Shown here: positions 20,223-30,701 of the stretch, piece after piece
Layout: each line of letters begins with the position of its first letter
Numbering within the stretch: position 1 is the stretch's first letter
Source: Candidatus Methylomirabilota bacterium
GTDB lineage: Bacteria; Methylomirabilota; Methylomirabilia; Rokubacteriales; CSP1-6
Reading direction: 5' to 3'
DNA: 64,000 bases
Assembly (NCBI GenBank): GCA_035709005.1
Contig: DASTFB010000071.1
Coordinates: 124,001 to 188,000, forward strand
Notes under the pieces: generated by a model
Seen by the model: only the letters and a program-made list of their open reading frames with translations
What the model was told of the DNA's origin: nothing
The model's database searches: none
Position numbers and translations under genes: made by a program

Positions 20223-21454
20223 GCCGCGGCCTGCCCTTCGAGCTGTTCCTCGGCCTGCGTTATCTCCGCTCGGCCGGACAACGCGCCAACCTCTCACTGT
20301 TCGTGTGGATCGGGGTCGGTGGTGTCTTCCTGGGTGTCGCCGCCCTCATCCTGGTGCTGGCCGTGATGACCGGCTTCCAGGACTCGATTCGCGACAAGAT
20401 CATCGAGGCCAATCCCCACCTGCTCATCTTTCAGGCCGGCACTCCGGGCCTGGAGGACGCCGCCGCCGTCGCCGAGCGGGTGCGCACCGTCCCGGGAGTA
20501 CGCGCGGCGACGCCCTTCGTCCTGCAGCAAGCCCTCTTCACCACCAGCGGTGGGAGCGCCCATGGCGGCCTGATCCGCGGCGTGGACCTCACGAATCCCG
20601 TCGCCCTCGCCGACCTGCGCACCCACCTGCGCAGCGGGAGCGTCGAGCCGTTGCAGGCGGGGGAGGGCGCGCTGGTGCTGGGCGGTGAGATGGCCCGGGT
20701 GCTCGGGGTGATCACCGGCGATCCCGTCACCGTGATCTCCCCCAAGGGCGCGCTGACCGCGGTCGGCCTCGTGCCGAAGATGCGGCGCTATACGGTGGCC
20801 GGCATCGTGGAACTGGGGATGCACGAGTACGATGCGACGCTGGCCTTCATGAGCCTGCCCCGGGCCCAGGAGTTTGCCGGCCTGGGCACGGCGGTCAGCG
20901 GGATCGACGTGAAGCTCCACGATCCCTTCGACGCCAAGCGGGTGGGCGCGCTGATCGCCGCCCGGCTCGGGTTGCCCTACTGGATCCGCGACTGGATGGA
21001 CATGAACCGCAACCTGTTCGCGGCCCTGCAGCTGGAGAAGCTCGCCCTGTTCGTCATCGTGACGATCATCGTCCTGGTGGCCGCCTTCGCCATCATCGGC
21101 CACCTCGTGCTGCTGGTCGCCGACAAGCGCAAGGAGATCGGCATCCTCAAGGCCATCGGGGCCTCGGGGTCCATGATCACGGCGGTGTTCCTGGCCGTGG
21201 GGATGAGCATCGGCCTGGTGGGAACGGTGGCCGGGGCCGCGGTGGGACTGGCGCTCATCTGGGTGCAGAACACGTACAAGATCATCCGGTTGGCCGGCGA
21301 CGTGTACCAGATCGACTATCTGCTCATGAAGCTGACCTGGCCGGACTTCCTCCTGGTAGTGGGAGCCACGCTGATCCTCTCGTTCCTGGCCACCATCCTG
21401 CCGGCGCGGCGCGCCGGCGCCCTGGCCCCCGTCGATGTGCTGCGCTACGAGTAG
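20219..21454 (+). CDS. lolC: LolC/LolE-type lipoprotein-releasing permease
   Basis: Membrane subunit of the LolCDE ABC transporter that extracts mature lipoproteins from the inner membrane. The 411-residue product starts with FELFLGLRYLRSAGQRANLS and a first membrane helix (about 25-48), then a large periplasmic MacB_PCD-like domain, then three C-terminal FtsX-type helices (about 275-400) with DKRKEIGILKAIGAS between them. Only one permease lies next to lolD, so it may form a homodimer (LolF-like) or pair with a distant copy. GTG start overlapping lysS. Confidence 0.9.
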   Translation: MSRGLPFELFLGLRYLRSAGQRANLSLFVWIGVGGVFLGVAALILVLAVMTGFQDSIRDKIIEANPHLLIFQAGTPGLEDAAAVAERVRTVPGVRAATPFVLQQALFTTSGGSAHGGLIRGVDLTNPVALADLRTHLRSGSVEPLQAGEGALVLGGEMARVLGVITGDPVTVISPKGALTAVGLVPKMRRYTVAGIVELGMHEYDATLAFMSLPRAQEFAGLGTAVSGIDVKLHDPFDAKRVGALIAARLGLPYWIRDWMDMNRNLFAALQLEKLALFVIVTIIVLVAAFAIIGHLVLLVADKRKEIGILKAIGASGSMITAVFLAVGMSIGLVGTVAGAAVGLALIWVQNTYKIIRLAGDVYQIDYLLMKLTWPDFLLVVGATLILSFLATILPARRAGALAPVDVLRYE

Positions 21455-21497
21455 GCGCGGGCCCCGGGACGCCGCACCACTTCGAGTTCAACAAATC

Positions 21498-21580
21498 CGG
21501 AATACGAACGCAACCACGCCGCACCTGAAGCAGGCCACCCTCGGCCTGAGCCGGCCACGCGGCCCCCGCCACAACAAATC
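21498..21580 (+). repeat. divergent intergenic repeat unit before lolD
   Basis: An 83-base segment bounded by two copies of AACAAATC (21490-21497 and 21573-21580), the second abutting the lolD ATG. Its core aligns with the 81-bp units at 39372-39600: here GGCCACCCTCGGCCTGAGCC, there GCCCACCCCCGGCCCGAGCC. The small hairpin with a CYGA loop is kept. It fills most of the 126-base lolC-lolD gap. Confidence 0.6.
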
Positions 21581-22282
<702 letters not shown>

Positions 22283-22450
22283 GCCGGGACGCGGGTGCGC
22301 CGACTTTGACGCACACTTTCACAGGCTTAGACGGATTTTGGAGAAAAACCGTGGCGGCCCTTGCCAGCGTGAGCTATACTGAGGTCAACTAGGCGTCGAC
22401 GCAGGCAAATTTGGGCGACCACCGGCCATAGAAAGGGGTAAAGGACTCCA
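22283..22450 (+). other. clpC upstream region
   Basis: This 168-base gap is less GC-rich than the genes. It contains GTGCG (22295-22299) and CGCAC (22309-22313), which could form a short stem, and an A-rich tract near 22341-22348. I looked for a CIRCE element (TTAGCACTC/GAGTGCTAA) and for a CtsR-type tandem heptamer and saw neither. Confidence 0.4.
22375..22380 (+). promoter_or_regulatory. candidate -10 box (TATACT) of clpC
   Basis: TATACT matches the -10 consensus at five of six bases and lies 70 bases before the clpC GTG. No acceptable -35 box is found 16-18 bases upstream, so the promoter may need an alternative sigma factor or activator. Confidence 0.35.
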
Positions 22451-24898
22451 GTGTTCGAACGATTCACCGAACGGGCGCGGCGGGTCATCATCTTGGCGCG
22501 GGAAGAGGCGGGTCGCTTCCGCCACGACTTTGTCGGGACCGAACACGTTCTGCTCGGGCTGATCCGCGACGGCGAAGGCATCGCCACCGCCGTCTTGCAG
22601 CGGCTCGGCCTGCGACTGGAAACCGTGAAGGCCGAGGTAGAACGGGCCCTGGCCGGCTTCCCGAAGACGCTGACGTTCGGTGAGGTGCCCTTCACACCGC
22701 AGGCCAAGCGCGTCCTCGAGCTCTCCATCGAGGAGGCGCGCCAGCTCGGGCACAACTACATCGGCACCGAGCACCTGCTGCTCGGGCTGATGAAGGAAGG
22801 GCAGTCCATCGCCGCCAAGATTCTCGAATCCCTGGGTGCTCGTCTCGACGAGGTGCGCCAGGAGACGCTGGCGCTGCTCGGTGATCAGTACTACCCGCGG
22901 CCGAAGAAGCGATCCCAGACGCCCGTGCTCGACGAGTTCGCCCGCGACCTCACGCAGCTCGCGCGCGAGAGCAAGCTCGACCCCGTCATCGGCCGGGAAC
23001 AGGAGATCGAGCGCGTCATCCAGATCCTGGCCCGCCGCACCAAGAACAATCCCGTGCTCATCGGCGAGCCGGGGGTGGGGAAGACGGCCATCGTCGAGGG
23101 ATTGGCCCAGAAGATCGTCAGCCACGACGTCCCGGATGTCCTGCTCAACAAGCGGCTGCTGCAGCTCGATCTGGGAGCGCTCGTCGCCGGCACCAAGTAC
23201 CGCGGGCAGTTCGAGGAGCGGCTCAAGGCGGTGATGAAGGAGATCAAGCAGTCGGAGAACGTCATCCTGTTCCTCGACGAGCTCCACACCCTGATCGGGG
23301 CCGGCGCCGCCGAAGGCGCCATCGACGCCTCGAACATGCTCAAGCCGGCGTTGAGCCGCGGGGAGATCCAGACCATCGGCGCCACCACCCTGGACGAGTA
23401 CCGAAAGTACATCGAAAAGGACGGTGCGCTGGAGCGCCGGTTCCAGCCGGTGCTGGTGAAAGCTCCCTCCGTGCCCGAGGCCATCGAGATCATCCGAGGG
23501 CTGCGCCACAAGTACGAGGCTCATCACCGCGTGAAGATCACCGAACAGGCGATCACCGCCGCGGTGAACCTCGCCGACCGGTACATCACCGATCGCCAGC
23601 TTCCCGACAAGGCCATCGACGTCATCGACGAAGCGTCCTCGCGGACCCGGCTCATGGCCCTGACTCCGCCCCCGGAAGTAAAGGAGATCGAGAAGGAGCT
23701 GGAGCGGGTCATCCGCGAGAAGGACATGTACCTGGAGGCCCAGGAGTTCGAGAAGGCTGCGGCCCTGCGCGAGAAGGAGAAGCTGCTCCGGCACCGCGAG
23801 GAAGAGCTCAAGCGGGAGTGGGAGAAGAACAAGGGCAAGGGCAAGCAGCTCGTCGAGGAAGAGGACATCGAGTACATCGTCTCCCGCTGGACTGGCATCC
23901 CCCTGGCCAAGCTCGAGGAGAAGGAGTCGGAGAAGCTGGCCCGGATGGAGGAGGCCCTGCACGATCGGATCATCGGGCAGAACGACGCCGTGGCCGCGGT
24001 CGCCCGGGCCATCCGCCGTTCGCGGGCGGGGCTCAAGGACGCCAAGCGGCCGGTAGGCTCGTTCGTGTTCCTCGGTCCCACCGGGGTGGGCAAGACGGAG
24101 CTGGCCCGAGCGCTGGCCGAGTACCTGTTCGGGGACGAGAACGCCCTGATCCGGGTCGACATGTCGGAGTACATGGAGAAATTCTCGGTGTCGCGCCTGC
24201 TGGGCGCGCCGCCCGGTTATGTCGGCTACGAGGAGGGCGGGTTTCTCACCGAGAAAGTGCGGCGGCGCCCGTACTCGGTGGTCCTCTTCGACGAAATCGA
24301 GAAGGCCCATCCCGACGTCTTCAACATGCTGCTCCAGGTGCTCGATGACGGGCGGCTCACCGATTCCCTCGGCCACGTGGTGGACTTCAAGAACACCATC
24401 CTGATCATGACGTCGAACCTGGGGACGAGCCTCATCGGCAAGCGCGTCTCTCCGGGCTTCCTGCAGGAGTCGGACGAGCAGTCCTACGAGAAGATGAAGG
24501 AGCGGGTGCTGGAGGAGTTGAAGCGCACGTTCCGACCCGAGTTCCTGAACCGCGTCGATGAGATCGTGGTCTTCCACTCGCTCACGGCCGGTCACATCAA
24601 GGCGATCATCCGCCTCATGGCGCGGCGCATCAACAAGCAGCTCAGCGAGCGGGGGATCGAGCTGGTGCTGACGCCGGCCGCGGAGGATCTGCTCGTCGAG
24701 AAAGGCTACGACTCCACCTACGGCGCGCGGCAACTCCGGCGGACGATTCAGAAGCATGTCGAGGATCCCCTGGCTGAGGCCATCATCCGGGGCCAGATCC
24801 CCGAGCACGCCCGCATCGAGGTGGACGTCGATGCCGGCACCTTCGTCTTCCGGGAGGCGGAGACGGTCGACGCGCCGCTCGCACTTGCCGAGCACTAG
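22451..24898 (+). CDS. clpC: ATP-dependent protease/chaperone ATPase ClpC
   Basis: Hsp100 unfoldase that feeds substrates to ClpP. The 815-residue product has two Clp_N repeats (about 1-145, each with GTEHxLLGL), AAA-1 with Walker A GEPGVGKT at 205-212, a UVR-type linker ([18 protein letters not shown]), then AAA-2 with GPTGVGKT at 542-549 and YVGYEEGG, and the D2-small domain. The UVR linker and length point to ClpC rather than ClpA or ClpB. GTG start. It lies between lolD and bamA, so a role in envelope stress is conceivable but only inferred. Confidence 0.95.
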   Translation: MFERFTERARRVIILAREEAGRFRHDFVGTEHVLLGLIRDGEGIATAVLQRLGLRLETVKAEVERALAGFPKTLTFGEVPFTPQAKRVLELSIEEARQLGHNYIGTEHLLLGLMKEGQSIAAKILESLGARLDEVRQETLALLGDQYYPRPKKRSQTPVLDEFARDLTQLARESKLDPVIGREQEIERVIQILARRTKNNPVLIGEPGVGKTAIVEGLAQKIVSHDVPDVLLNKRLLQLDLGALVAGTKYRGQFEERLKAVMKEIKQSENVILFLDELHTLIGAGAAEGAIDASNMLKPALSRGEIQTIGATTLDEYRKYIEKDGALERRFQPVLVKAPSVPEAIEIIRGLRHKYEAHHRVKITEQAITAAVNLADRYITDRQLPDKAIDVIDEASSRTRLMALTPPPEVKEIEKELERVIREKDMYLEAQEFEKAAALREKEKLLRHREEELKREWEKNKGKGKQLVEEEDIEYIVSRWTGIPLAKLEEKESEKLARMEEALHDRIIGQNDAVAAVARAIRRSRAGLKDAKRPVGSFVFLGPTGVGKTELARALAEYLFGDENALIRVDMSEYMEKFSVSRLLGAPPGYVGYEEGGFLTEKVRRRPYSVVLFDEIEKAHPDVFNMLLQVLDDGRLTDSLGHVVDFKNTILIMTSNLGTSLIGKRVSPGFLQESDEQSYEKMKERVLEELKRTFRPEFLNRVDEIVVFHSLTAGHIKAIIRLMARRINKQLSERGIELVLTPAAEDLLVEKGYDSTYGARQLRRTIQKHVEDPLAEAIIRGQIPEHARIEVDVDAGTFVFREAETVDAPLALAEH

Positions 24899-24928
24899 CC
24901 GAGCCTCGACGCGAGCCTGAGCGACCCG

Positions 24929-27184
24929 GTGAAGGTCAGGGGGAGAGTACGTCTCTCCGTCTGTTTTGTTGTGTGTCTCGTTGTGCTGGTCCGGAGCCCC
25001 GGGGCCGCCGGACAACAGCGACCGGTGCTGGTCAAAGAGCTACTGGTGGAAGGTAACCGCCGGGTCCAGGAGGCGGTCATCCTGAACCGTGTCCAGACCC
25101 GCATCGGCGCCCCGTTCAACCCCTCGACCCTCAGTGAAGACCTGCGGACGATCTTCGGCCTCGGCTTCTTCGACGACGTCCAGGCCAAAGTGGAGGATTT
25201 CGAGGGTGGCGTCAAAGTGACGCTGGTGGTGATCGAGCGCCCGTTCGTGCGGGACGTCGAGTTCATCGGCAACAAGAAGATCGAGACGAGCGCCCTGCAA
25301 GACCAGATCGACATCAAGCTGGGCAGCGTCTATAACCCGGTGGAGGTCCGAAAAGCCCAGGAAAAGCTCCAGGACTACTATGAGCAGTCCGGGTACTTCG
25401 AGGTCCAGGTGACGCCCGAGGTCGAGCGGCTGGCCGGTGGCGACGTCAAGGTGATGTTCAAGATCAACGAGGGCCGGCGCATCACGATCGAGCGCATCGT
25501 CATCGAGGGCAACCAGCAGCTCAGCGACCGTGAGATCAAGAAAGTGTTGGCCACGCAGGAGCGGGAGTATTTCATCCTGCGCGGCAAGCTCCAGCGCCAG
25601 AAGCTCGACGAGGACGTGGAGCGCATCCTGAGCTTCTACAACGATCACGGCCACATCCAGGCCCGGGTGGACGGGTACGACATCGCCGTCGACCGGGAGA
25701 AGGCCCGGGTGACGGTCACGTTCTCGGTGGTGGAGGGCCCTCAATACCGGGTGGATCAAGTCCTCATCCAGGGAGTGACGCTCTTCCCCGAAGAGGAAGT
25801 ACGGCGGGTGATTCAGGTCAAGGCCGGAGACGTCTATTCCCGATCCAAGATCCGCCAGTCAGTGGGGGCCGTCGTCGACCTCTACAGCTCGATCGGGCGC
25901 GCGGCGGCCGATGTCGTCCCCCGCTCGGAGACCTTCCCGGGCACGGCTCGGGTCAACCTCACCTTCGCCATCGCCGAAGGGCCCGAGGTCTACGTGGAGC
26001 GGATCAACATCAGCGGCAACGTCCGCTCCCAGGACAAGATCCTGCGCCGCGAGATCCCCATGGCCGAAGGCGACCTGTTCACGCTGCAGAAGCTGCAACG
26101 GGCCCGCCGACGCCTGATCAACCTGGGCTACTTCGAAACGGTCGAAGTCAGCACGGCACCTGGCTCGGATCGCAATCGGATCATCGTCGACATCAGAGTC
26201 ACGGAACGCCCCACCGGGATCTTCAGCATCGGCGGCGGCTTCTCCTCGGTCGACAATCTCATCGGGACCATCGACCTGGCCCAGCGCAACTTCCTGGGCC
26301 GCGGCTGGGAGGCCACGCTGCGCATCCGGGTGGGGGGCAGCACCCAACAGGGGATCCTCAGCTTCACGGAGCCCTGGCTGTTCGACCGCCCTCTGTCGGC
26401 CGGCTTCGACCTCTTCAATCTCCGACGGATCTTCGACGACTACGACTACGATTCTCTGGGCGGGAACCTGCGCATGAGCCATCCGTTCGCCGAGTACTGG
26501 CGCTGGCACACGGGATACCGCCTGACCCGCGACGAGATCAGCGACTTGGCCGAGGGTGTCAGCGCGACCCTGCAGGAGGAGGAGGGGGTGCGCGTGACGT
26601 CGCTGGTGTCGGGGGCGCTCACCCGCGATAGCCGGGACAACATCCTTGCTCCCACCCGGGGCGGCCACACCTCCCTGGGCCTGGAGTTCGCCGGGCTGGG
26701 CGGCGATTCCCAGTTCGTCAAGACGGTGGGCACCACCAGCTACTTCCAGCCGATCTGGCTCGGACACGTCCTGTCGGGCCGCCTGGAAGTGGGCGCGGGA
26801 TGGGGCTGGGGCGACGAGGAGTTTCCGTTGTTCGAGCGCTTCTACCTGGGCGGGCCCAACAGCTTCCGAGGCGTCAAGTTCCGGGAAATCTCCCCGGTGG
26901 ATGAGACCGGCACCCGTATCGGAGGCACGTCCGAGCTGCTCGGGACCGTCGAGTACATCATCCCGTTGCCCTTCGGCTTCCGGCTCGCCGCCTTCTTCGA
27001 CATCGGCAACGTCTACGGCTTCGGCACCTCGTTCGACCCGACCGATACCCGGGAGGCGGCGGGAGGCGGAGTCCGGTGGATCTCCCCGTTCGGCCCCATC
27101 CGGATCGACTACGGCGTTCTGCTGGACCGGAAGAGTGGGGAGGACTTTGGCGCAGTACACTTCTCTGTCGGGTCACCCTTCTAG
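24929..27184 (+). CDS. bamA: outer-membrane protein assembly factor BamA
   Basis: Omp85 insertase that folds beta-barrel proteins into the outer membrane. The 751-residue precursor has a signal peptide (about 1-28, hydrophobic run ending SPGAAG), five POTRA repeats (roughly 32-440, e.g. VKELLVEGNRRVQ, RDVEFIGNKKIE, ERINISGNVRSQD) and a C-terminal 16-strand barrel with the FYLGGPNSFRGVKF segment in the VRGF/Y loop position. It ends in Phe (VGSPF), the usual Omp signature. GTG start. Followed by ompH as in many diderms. Confidence 0.96.
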   Translation: MKVRGRVRLSVCFVVCLVVLVRSPGAAGQQRPVLVKELLVEGNRRVQEAVILNRVQTRIGAPFNPSTLSEDLRTIFGLGFFDDVQAKVEDFEGGVKVTLVVIERPFVRDVEFIGNKKIETSALQDQIDIKLGSVYNPVEVRKAQEKLQDYYEQSGYFEVQVTPEVERLAGGDVKVMFKINEGRRITIERIVIEGNQQLSDREIKKVLATQEREYFILRGKLQRQKLDEDVERILSFYNDHGHIQARVDGYDIAVDREKARVTVTFSVVEGPQYRVDQVLIQGVTLFPEEEVRRVIQVKAGDVYSRSKIRQSVGAVVDLYSSIGRAAADVVPRSETFPGTARVNLTFAIAEGPEVYVERINISGNVRSQDKILRREIPMAEGDLFTLQKLQRARRRLINLGYFETVEVSTAPGSDRNRIIVDIRVTERPTGIFSIGGGFSSVDNLIGTIDLAQRNFLGRGWEATLRIRVGGSTQQGILSFTEPWLFDRPLSAGFDLFNLRRIFDDYDYDSLGGNLRMSHPFAEYWRWHTGYRLTRDEISDLAEGVSATLQEEEGVRVTSLVSGALTRDSRDNILAPTRGGHTSLGLEFAGLGGDSQFVKTVGTTSYFQPIWLGHVLSGRLEVGAGWGWGDEEFPLFERFYLGGPNSFRGVKFREISPVDETGTRIGGTSELLGTVEYIIPLPFGFRLAAFFDIGNVYGFGTSFDPTDTREAAGGGVRWISPFGPIRIDYGVLLDRKSGEDFGAVHFSVGSPF

Positions 27185-27190
27185 GAGGGG
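27183..27190 (+). promoter_or_regulatory. strong Shine-Dalgarno site of ompH
   Basis: AGGAGGGG overlaps the bamA stop codon and sits three bases before the ompH ATG. It is one of the few strong ribosome-binding sites in the window and suits an abundant chaperone. Confidence 0.75.
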
Positions 27191-27193
27191 AGC

Positions 27194-27742
27194 ATGAGAG
27201 CAAGCCTGGCCGCCACCTCGATCCTCGCGGCGCTGCTGACAGGCGGCGCCGCCCTGGCCCAGGCCCCGACGGCGCCGCCGCCCCGCATCGGCTACGTGGA
27301 TCTTCAGCGGGTGCTGGTGCGATCGCAGCCCGGCGTCGCGGCCCGGGCGCAACTGGAACGTGAGAAGGCCCAGATGCAGCGGGAGATGGACAGCAAGAAG
27401 CAGGAGGTCGACAAGCTTCGCGAGGATCTGGAAAAGAAGGGCTCGCTGCTGACGGCCGACACCCGTCGCGAGCGCGAGGAGACGCTGGAGCGCAAGCGCC
27501 GGGACACCGCGCGACTCGCCGACGACTTCCAGCGCGACCTCGCCCGCAAGGAGCAGCAAGCGCTGTTCCGCCTGCAGCAGGATCTGGTGGGCGTGATCGA
27601 GCGGCTGGGCAAGCAGCGAGGCTACTACATGATCCTGGAACGCCGGGGGGCCGTGGTGCTCTACGCCGCGCCCGACGCCGATCTCACCGACGAGGTCATT
27701 CGCGCCTACGATCAAGAGGCGGCGACGAAGGGGAAGAAGTAG
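27194..27742 (+). CDS. skp: OmpH/Skp-family periplasmic chaperone
   Basis: Holds unfolded outer-membrane proteins in the periplasm before delivery to BamA. The 182-residue precursor has a signal peptide (cleavage likely after ALA at about 22), a short beta segment [10 protein letters not shown], a long charged coiled coil (about 50-135, rich in Glu, Lys, Arg and Gln: the tentacle hairpin) and a closing beta segment. A final KGKK tail is basic. Position between bamA and lpxD is the conserved order. Confidence 0.92.
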   Translation: MRASLAATSILAALLTGGAALAQAPTAPPPRIGYVDLQRVLVRSQPGVAARAQLEREKAQMQREMDSKKQEVDKLREDLEKKGSLLTADTRREREETLERKRRDTARLADDFQRDLARKEQQALFRLQQDLVGVIERLGKQRGYYMILERRGAVVLYAAPDADLTDEVIRAYDQEAATKGKK

Positions 27743-27746
27743 CGCG

Positions 27747-28826
27747 ATGGCGGGGCCGGCCGGTCTGCCGCTGGGCCACATTGCCGCCAGGCTGGGCGCC
27801 ACGCTCGAGGGCGACCCGGCCCGCGTCGTCCACGGGGTGGCGCCGCTCGACATGGCGGGCCCCGGCGACATCTCCTTCCTCATCGACGCCCGGTATCGCG
27901 CGGCGGCCCTCAGCTCCCGGGCCGGCGCCTTTCTGGCGCCGCCGGGCGTGACCGGGCTGCCGGCGCCCACGCTGGTGACGGCGGCACCCCGGCTCGCCCT
28001 CGTCGACCTCATCGCCCTGTTCCACCCGCCGGCGGTCGTGAGCCCCGGGATCCATCCCTCGGCCATCGTGGCGCCCGATGCCCGTGTCGCGGCCAGCGCC
28101 TGCATCGGCGCCCTCACCGTCGTGGAAACGGGCGCGGTGATCGGCGCGGGAACCCGTCTCTATCCACTCGTCTACGTGGGCGCCGGCGCCCGGATCGGCG
28201 ACGAGTGCGTCCTGTACCCGCACGTGGTGGTACGTGAGGGCGTGCGGCTGGGCCGGCGCGTCATCCTCCACGCCGGTGCCGTCATCGGCGCCGACGGCTT
28301 CGGCTACGTGTTCGACGGCAGCCGTCACCGCAAAATCCCGCAGCTGGGAGGTGTCAGCATCGAGGACGACGTCGAGGTCGGCGCCAACACCACGGTGGAC
28401 CGCGGGGGCTTCGGCGACACGGTCATCGGCCAGGGCACGAAAGTCGATAATCTGGTGCAGATCGGCCACAACGTGGAGGTTGGCGAGCACTCGGTGCTGG
28501 TCGCTCAGGTAGGCGTCGCCGGCTCGTGCCGGATCGGCCGCGGCGTGATGCTCGCCGGGCAGGTCGGGATCGCCGACCATGTGACCGTGGGTGACGGTGC
28601 CGTCGTGGCCGCTCAGTCCGGCGTCCATGCCGACATCCAGCCCGGGGAGAAAGTTCTGGGCAGCCCGGCGCGGCCGCTCACTCACAGCAAGCGTATCCTG
28701 CTGGCGGAGGGCCAGCTCCCCGAGATGGCCCGGCGCCTGCGCCGGCTCGAGCGGCGAGTCGAGGCTCTGGCCGCTCGCGTGGGCGACGTCAGCGCCTCGG
28801 ACGAGGAGGCCAGTGCCGATGCCTGA
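27747..28826 (+). CDS. lpxD: UDP-3-O-acylglucosamine N-acyltransferase LpxD
   Basis: Adds the second acyl chain in lipid A synthesis. The 359-residue product has an N-terminal uridine-binding domain (about 1-100), then left-handed beta-helix hexapeptide repeats (about 105-310) with [11 protein letters not shown] and [19 protein letters not shown], the latter holding the catalytic-region His, and a C-terminal helix ([15 protein letters not shown]). It follows ompH by four bases. fabZ, often next in this operon, is absent. Confidence 0.95.
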   Translation: MAGPAGLPLGHIAARLGATLEGDPARVVHGVAPLDMAGPGDISFLIDARYRAAALSSRAGAFLAPPGVTGLPAPTLVTAAPRLALVDLIALFHPPAVVSPGIHPSAIVAPDARVAASACIGALTVVETGAVIGAGTRLYPLVYVGAGARIGDECVLYPHVVVREGVRLGRRVILHAGAVIGADGFGYVFDGSRHRKIPQLGGVSIEDDVEVGANTTVDRGGFGDTVIGQGTKVDNLVQIGHNVEVGEHSVLVAQVGVAGSCRIGRGVMLAGQVGIADHVTVGDGAVVAAQSGVHADIQPGEKVLGSPARPLTHSKRILLAEGQLPEMARRLRRLERRVEALAARVGDVSASDEEASADA

Positions 28827-29676
28827 GGCCATTCACCCCAGTACAGTGGTGGATCCCCGCGCCGTGATCGGCCGCGACGTTCGCATCGGCGCCTACTCCA
28901 TCGTCGGGCCCGAGGTCACCCTGGGGGACGGCGTCGAGGTGGGCCATCATGTCATCCTGGAGGGACAGATCGACGTGGGGCCCGGGGTCCAGATCGGTCA
29001 CGGCTCGGCCCTGGGAGGGCGGCCTCAGGATCTCAAGTTCAAGGAAGGCACTCCTTCGGGGATCCGGATCGGCGCGGAAACGGTCATCCGGGAGTACGTG
29101 GTCATTCACCGCGCTACCCGCCCGGAAAGCGTTACCGAGATCGGCCCCAGGTGTCTCATCATGTCGATGAGCCACGTCGCCCACGATTGCCGATTGGGCC
29201 AGGGGGTCATCGTGATCAACTATGCCGGCATCACCGGGCACTGCGACATCGGCGACTACGTCACCGTCGGCGGCCAGACCGGAATAGCTCCGTTCGTGCG
29301 GGTTGGTCCCTACGCCTACCTCGGGGGAGGCAGCAAGGTCATCGCCGATGTGCCGCCCTTCATGATGGCCGACGGCGTGCCGGCCACGGTGCGTGCCGTC
29401 AACGTGGTCGGCCTCCGGCGCGCCGGCATCCCCCCGGCGGACCGCCGCGCCGTGCAGGAAGCCCACCGCGTCCTCTACCGCAGCGGCCTGACTCCCGCCC
29501 ATGCCCTCGAACGGCTGCGGCGCGAGCTGCCTCCGCATCCGATGGTCGACGCCATCGCCCGGTTCGTCGCCACCGCTTCGCGACGAGGCATGTGCGGGCC
29601 GCCCGGCGGCTGGGGCCACGCCCACGGCAACGCGGAGGAGCTCGAGGCCGGCGCCGACCACGAGAGCGTGCTGTGA
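28819..29676 (+). CDS. lpxA: UDP-N-acetylglucosamine acyltransferase LpxA
   Basis: First step of lipid A synthesis, transferring a hydroxyacyl chain to UDP-GlcNAc or, in some bacteria, to its 3-amino analogue. The 285-residue protein has the hexapeptide beta-helix (about 1-190), with [12 protein letters not shown] containing the catalytic-type His, [20 protein letters not shown], and the helical C-terminal domain. The last 25 residues ([12 protein letters not shown]...) exceed the E. coli length of 262. The ATG overlaps the lpxD stop by eight bases; GTG 28813 is possible. Confidence 0.95.
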   Translation: MPEAIHPSTVVDPRAVIGRDVRIGAYSIVGPEVTLGDGVEVGHHVILEGQIDVGPGVQIGHGSALGGRPQDLKFKEGTPSGIRIGAETVIREYVVIHRATRPESVTEIGPRCLIMSMSHVAHDCRLGQGVIVINYAGITGHCDIGDYVTVGGQTGIAPFVRVGPYAYLGGGSKVIADVPPFMMADGVPATVRAVNVVGLRRAGIPPADRRAVQEAHRVLYRSGLTPAHALERLRRELPPHPMVDAIARFVATASRRGMCGPPGGWGHAHGNAEELEAGADHESVL

Positions 29677-30701
29677 CATCGCCCCACAGCCGGATCCGGG
29701 CTGCCGTGGTGGGTGTCGGCCACATGGGGCAATACCATGCACGCGTTTACGCCGAGCTGTGGGATGTCGACTTCGTGGGCGTCGTCGACATCGATGCTGA
29801 CCGCGCCGCCGAGGTGGCCCAGCACTACGACACCCGCAGCTTCAGCGACCACCGTGACCTCATCGGCAAGGTAGACGTCGTCTCGGTGGCCGTGCCCACC
29901 GAACAGCACTTCCACGTTGCCCGCGACCTGTTGGCGACCGGCATCGGCGTCCTCATCGAGAAGCCCATGACGCCTAGCCTGGAGGAGGCGCGAGAGCTGT
30001 TCGCCATCGCCCGCCGCTCGGGGGCGGCCCTGCAGGTCGGTCACGTGGAGCGCTTCAACGGAGCGGTCCAGGAGCTCCGCAAGATCGTGGAGCGGCCGAT
30101 CCTCATCGAATCGCGCCGCCTGGGGCCCTTCGCCCCTCGCGTCCAGAAGGACACGGTGGTCATGGACCTCATGATCCACGACATCGACATCGTCCTGGCG
30201 CTGGTGCCGTCGGCGCCGCGGCGGCTCGCCGCCTTCGGGGCCAGTGTCCATTCGGACGTGACCGACGTGGCCAACGTCCAGATCTGGTTCGAGTCGGGGA
30301 CGATCGCCACCATCACGGCCAGCCGGGCCACCGAAGAGAAGATCCGCACGCTGGCGATCACCCAACCCGACGCCTACATCGTCCTGGACTATCTCGTGCA
30401 GGACATCGAGATCCACCGCCGCGCCGCCCAGGAGGCTCGCTCCAACCGGGACGCCATCCGCTACCGGCAGGCCTCCTTCGTGGAGCACCTGTTCGTCCAC
30501 AAGGACAATCCGCTCAAGCTGGAGATCGCCAACCTCATCCGCACGGTGCTGCGCCTGCGCAGCGGCGAGGTGATCGAGCCGGCCGAGCTCGACGACCTTC
30601 GCTCGCTCGCCATGGCGCTCGAGATCGAGCAGATGATCCGCGACGGGCGCCGGGAGACCGCCCTGCCGCCCGACTGGCCGTGGAGCGGACGCTCGGTCTG
30701 A
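29673..30701 (+). CDS. Gfo/Idh/MocA-family oxidoreductase in the lipid A operon (GnnA-like)
   Basis: NAD(P)-dependent sugar dehydrogenase fold of 342 residues. The Rossmann motif GVGHMG lies at 14-19, the family EKP at 96-98 and the C-terminal domain carries HVERFNGAVQEL and MIHDIDIVLAL. Its place between lpxA and lpxI matches GnnA of Acidithiobacillus, which oxidises UDP-GlcNAc at C3 so that the aminotransferase GnnB can make the 3-amino sugar for lipid A. No gnnB is seen in the window, so that function is inference. GTG overlaps the lpxA stop. Confidence 0.8.
   Translation: MTSPHSRIRAAVVGVGHMGQYHARVYAELWDVDFVGVVDIDADRAAEVAQHYDTRSFSDHRDLIGKVDVVSVAVPTEQHFHVARDLLATGIGVLIEKPMTPSLEEARELFAIARRSGAALQVGHVERFNGAVQELRKIVERPILIESRRLGPFAPRVQKDTVVMDLMIHDIDIVLALVPSAPRRLAAFGASVHSDVTDVANVQIWFESGTIATITASRATEEKIRTLAITQPDAYIVLDYLVQDIEIHRRAAQEARSNRDAIRYRQASFVEHLFVHKDNPLKLEIANLIRTVLRLRSGEVIEPAELDDLRSLAMALEIEQMIRDGRRETALPPDWPWSGRSV

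Noticed and set aside
22283-22450. CIRCE or CtsR operator upstream of clpC
   Set aside because: I read the region for the HrcA inverted repeat and CtsR heptamers and found neither.
22385-25015. Minus-strand open frame of about 876 codons opposite clpC
   Set aside because: Antisense shadow of clpC; Asp/Leu/His/Val-rich with no recognisable motif or start context.
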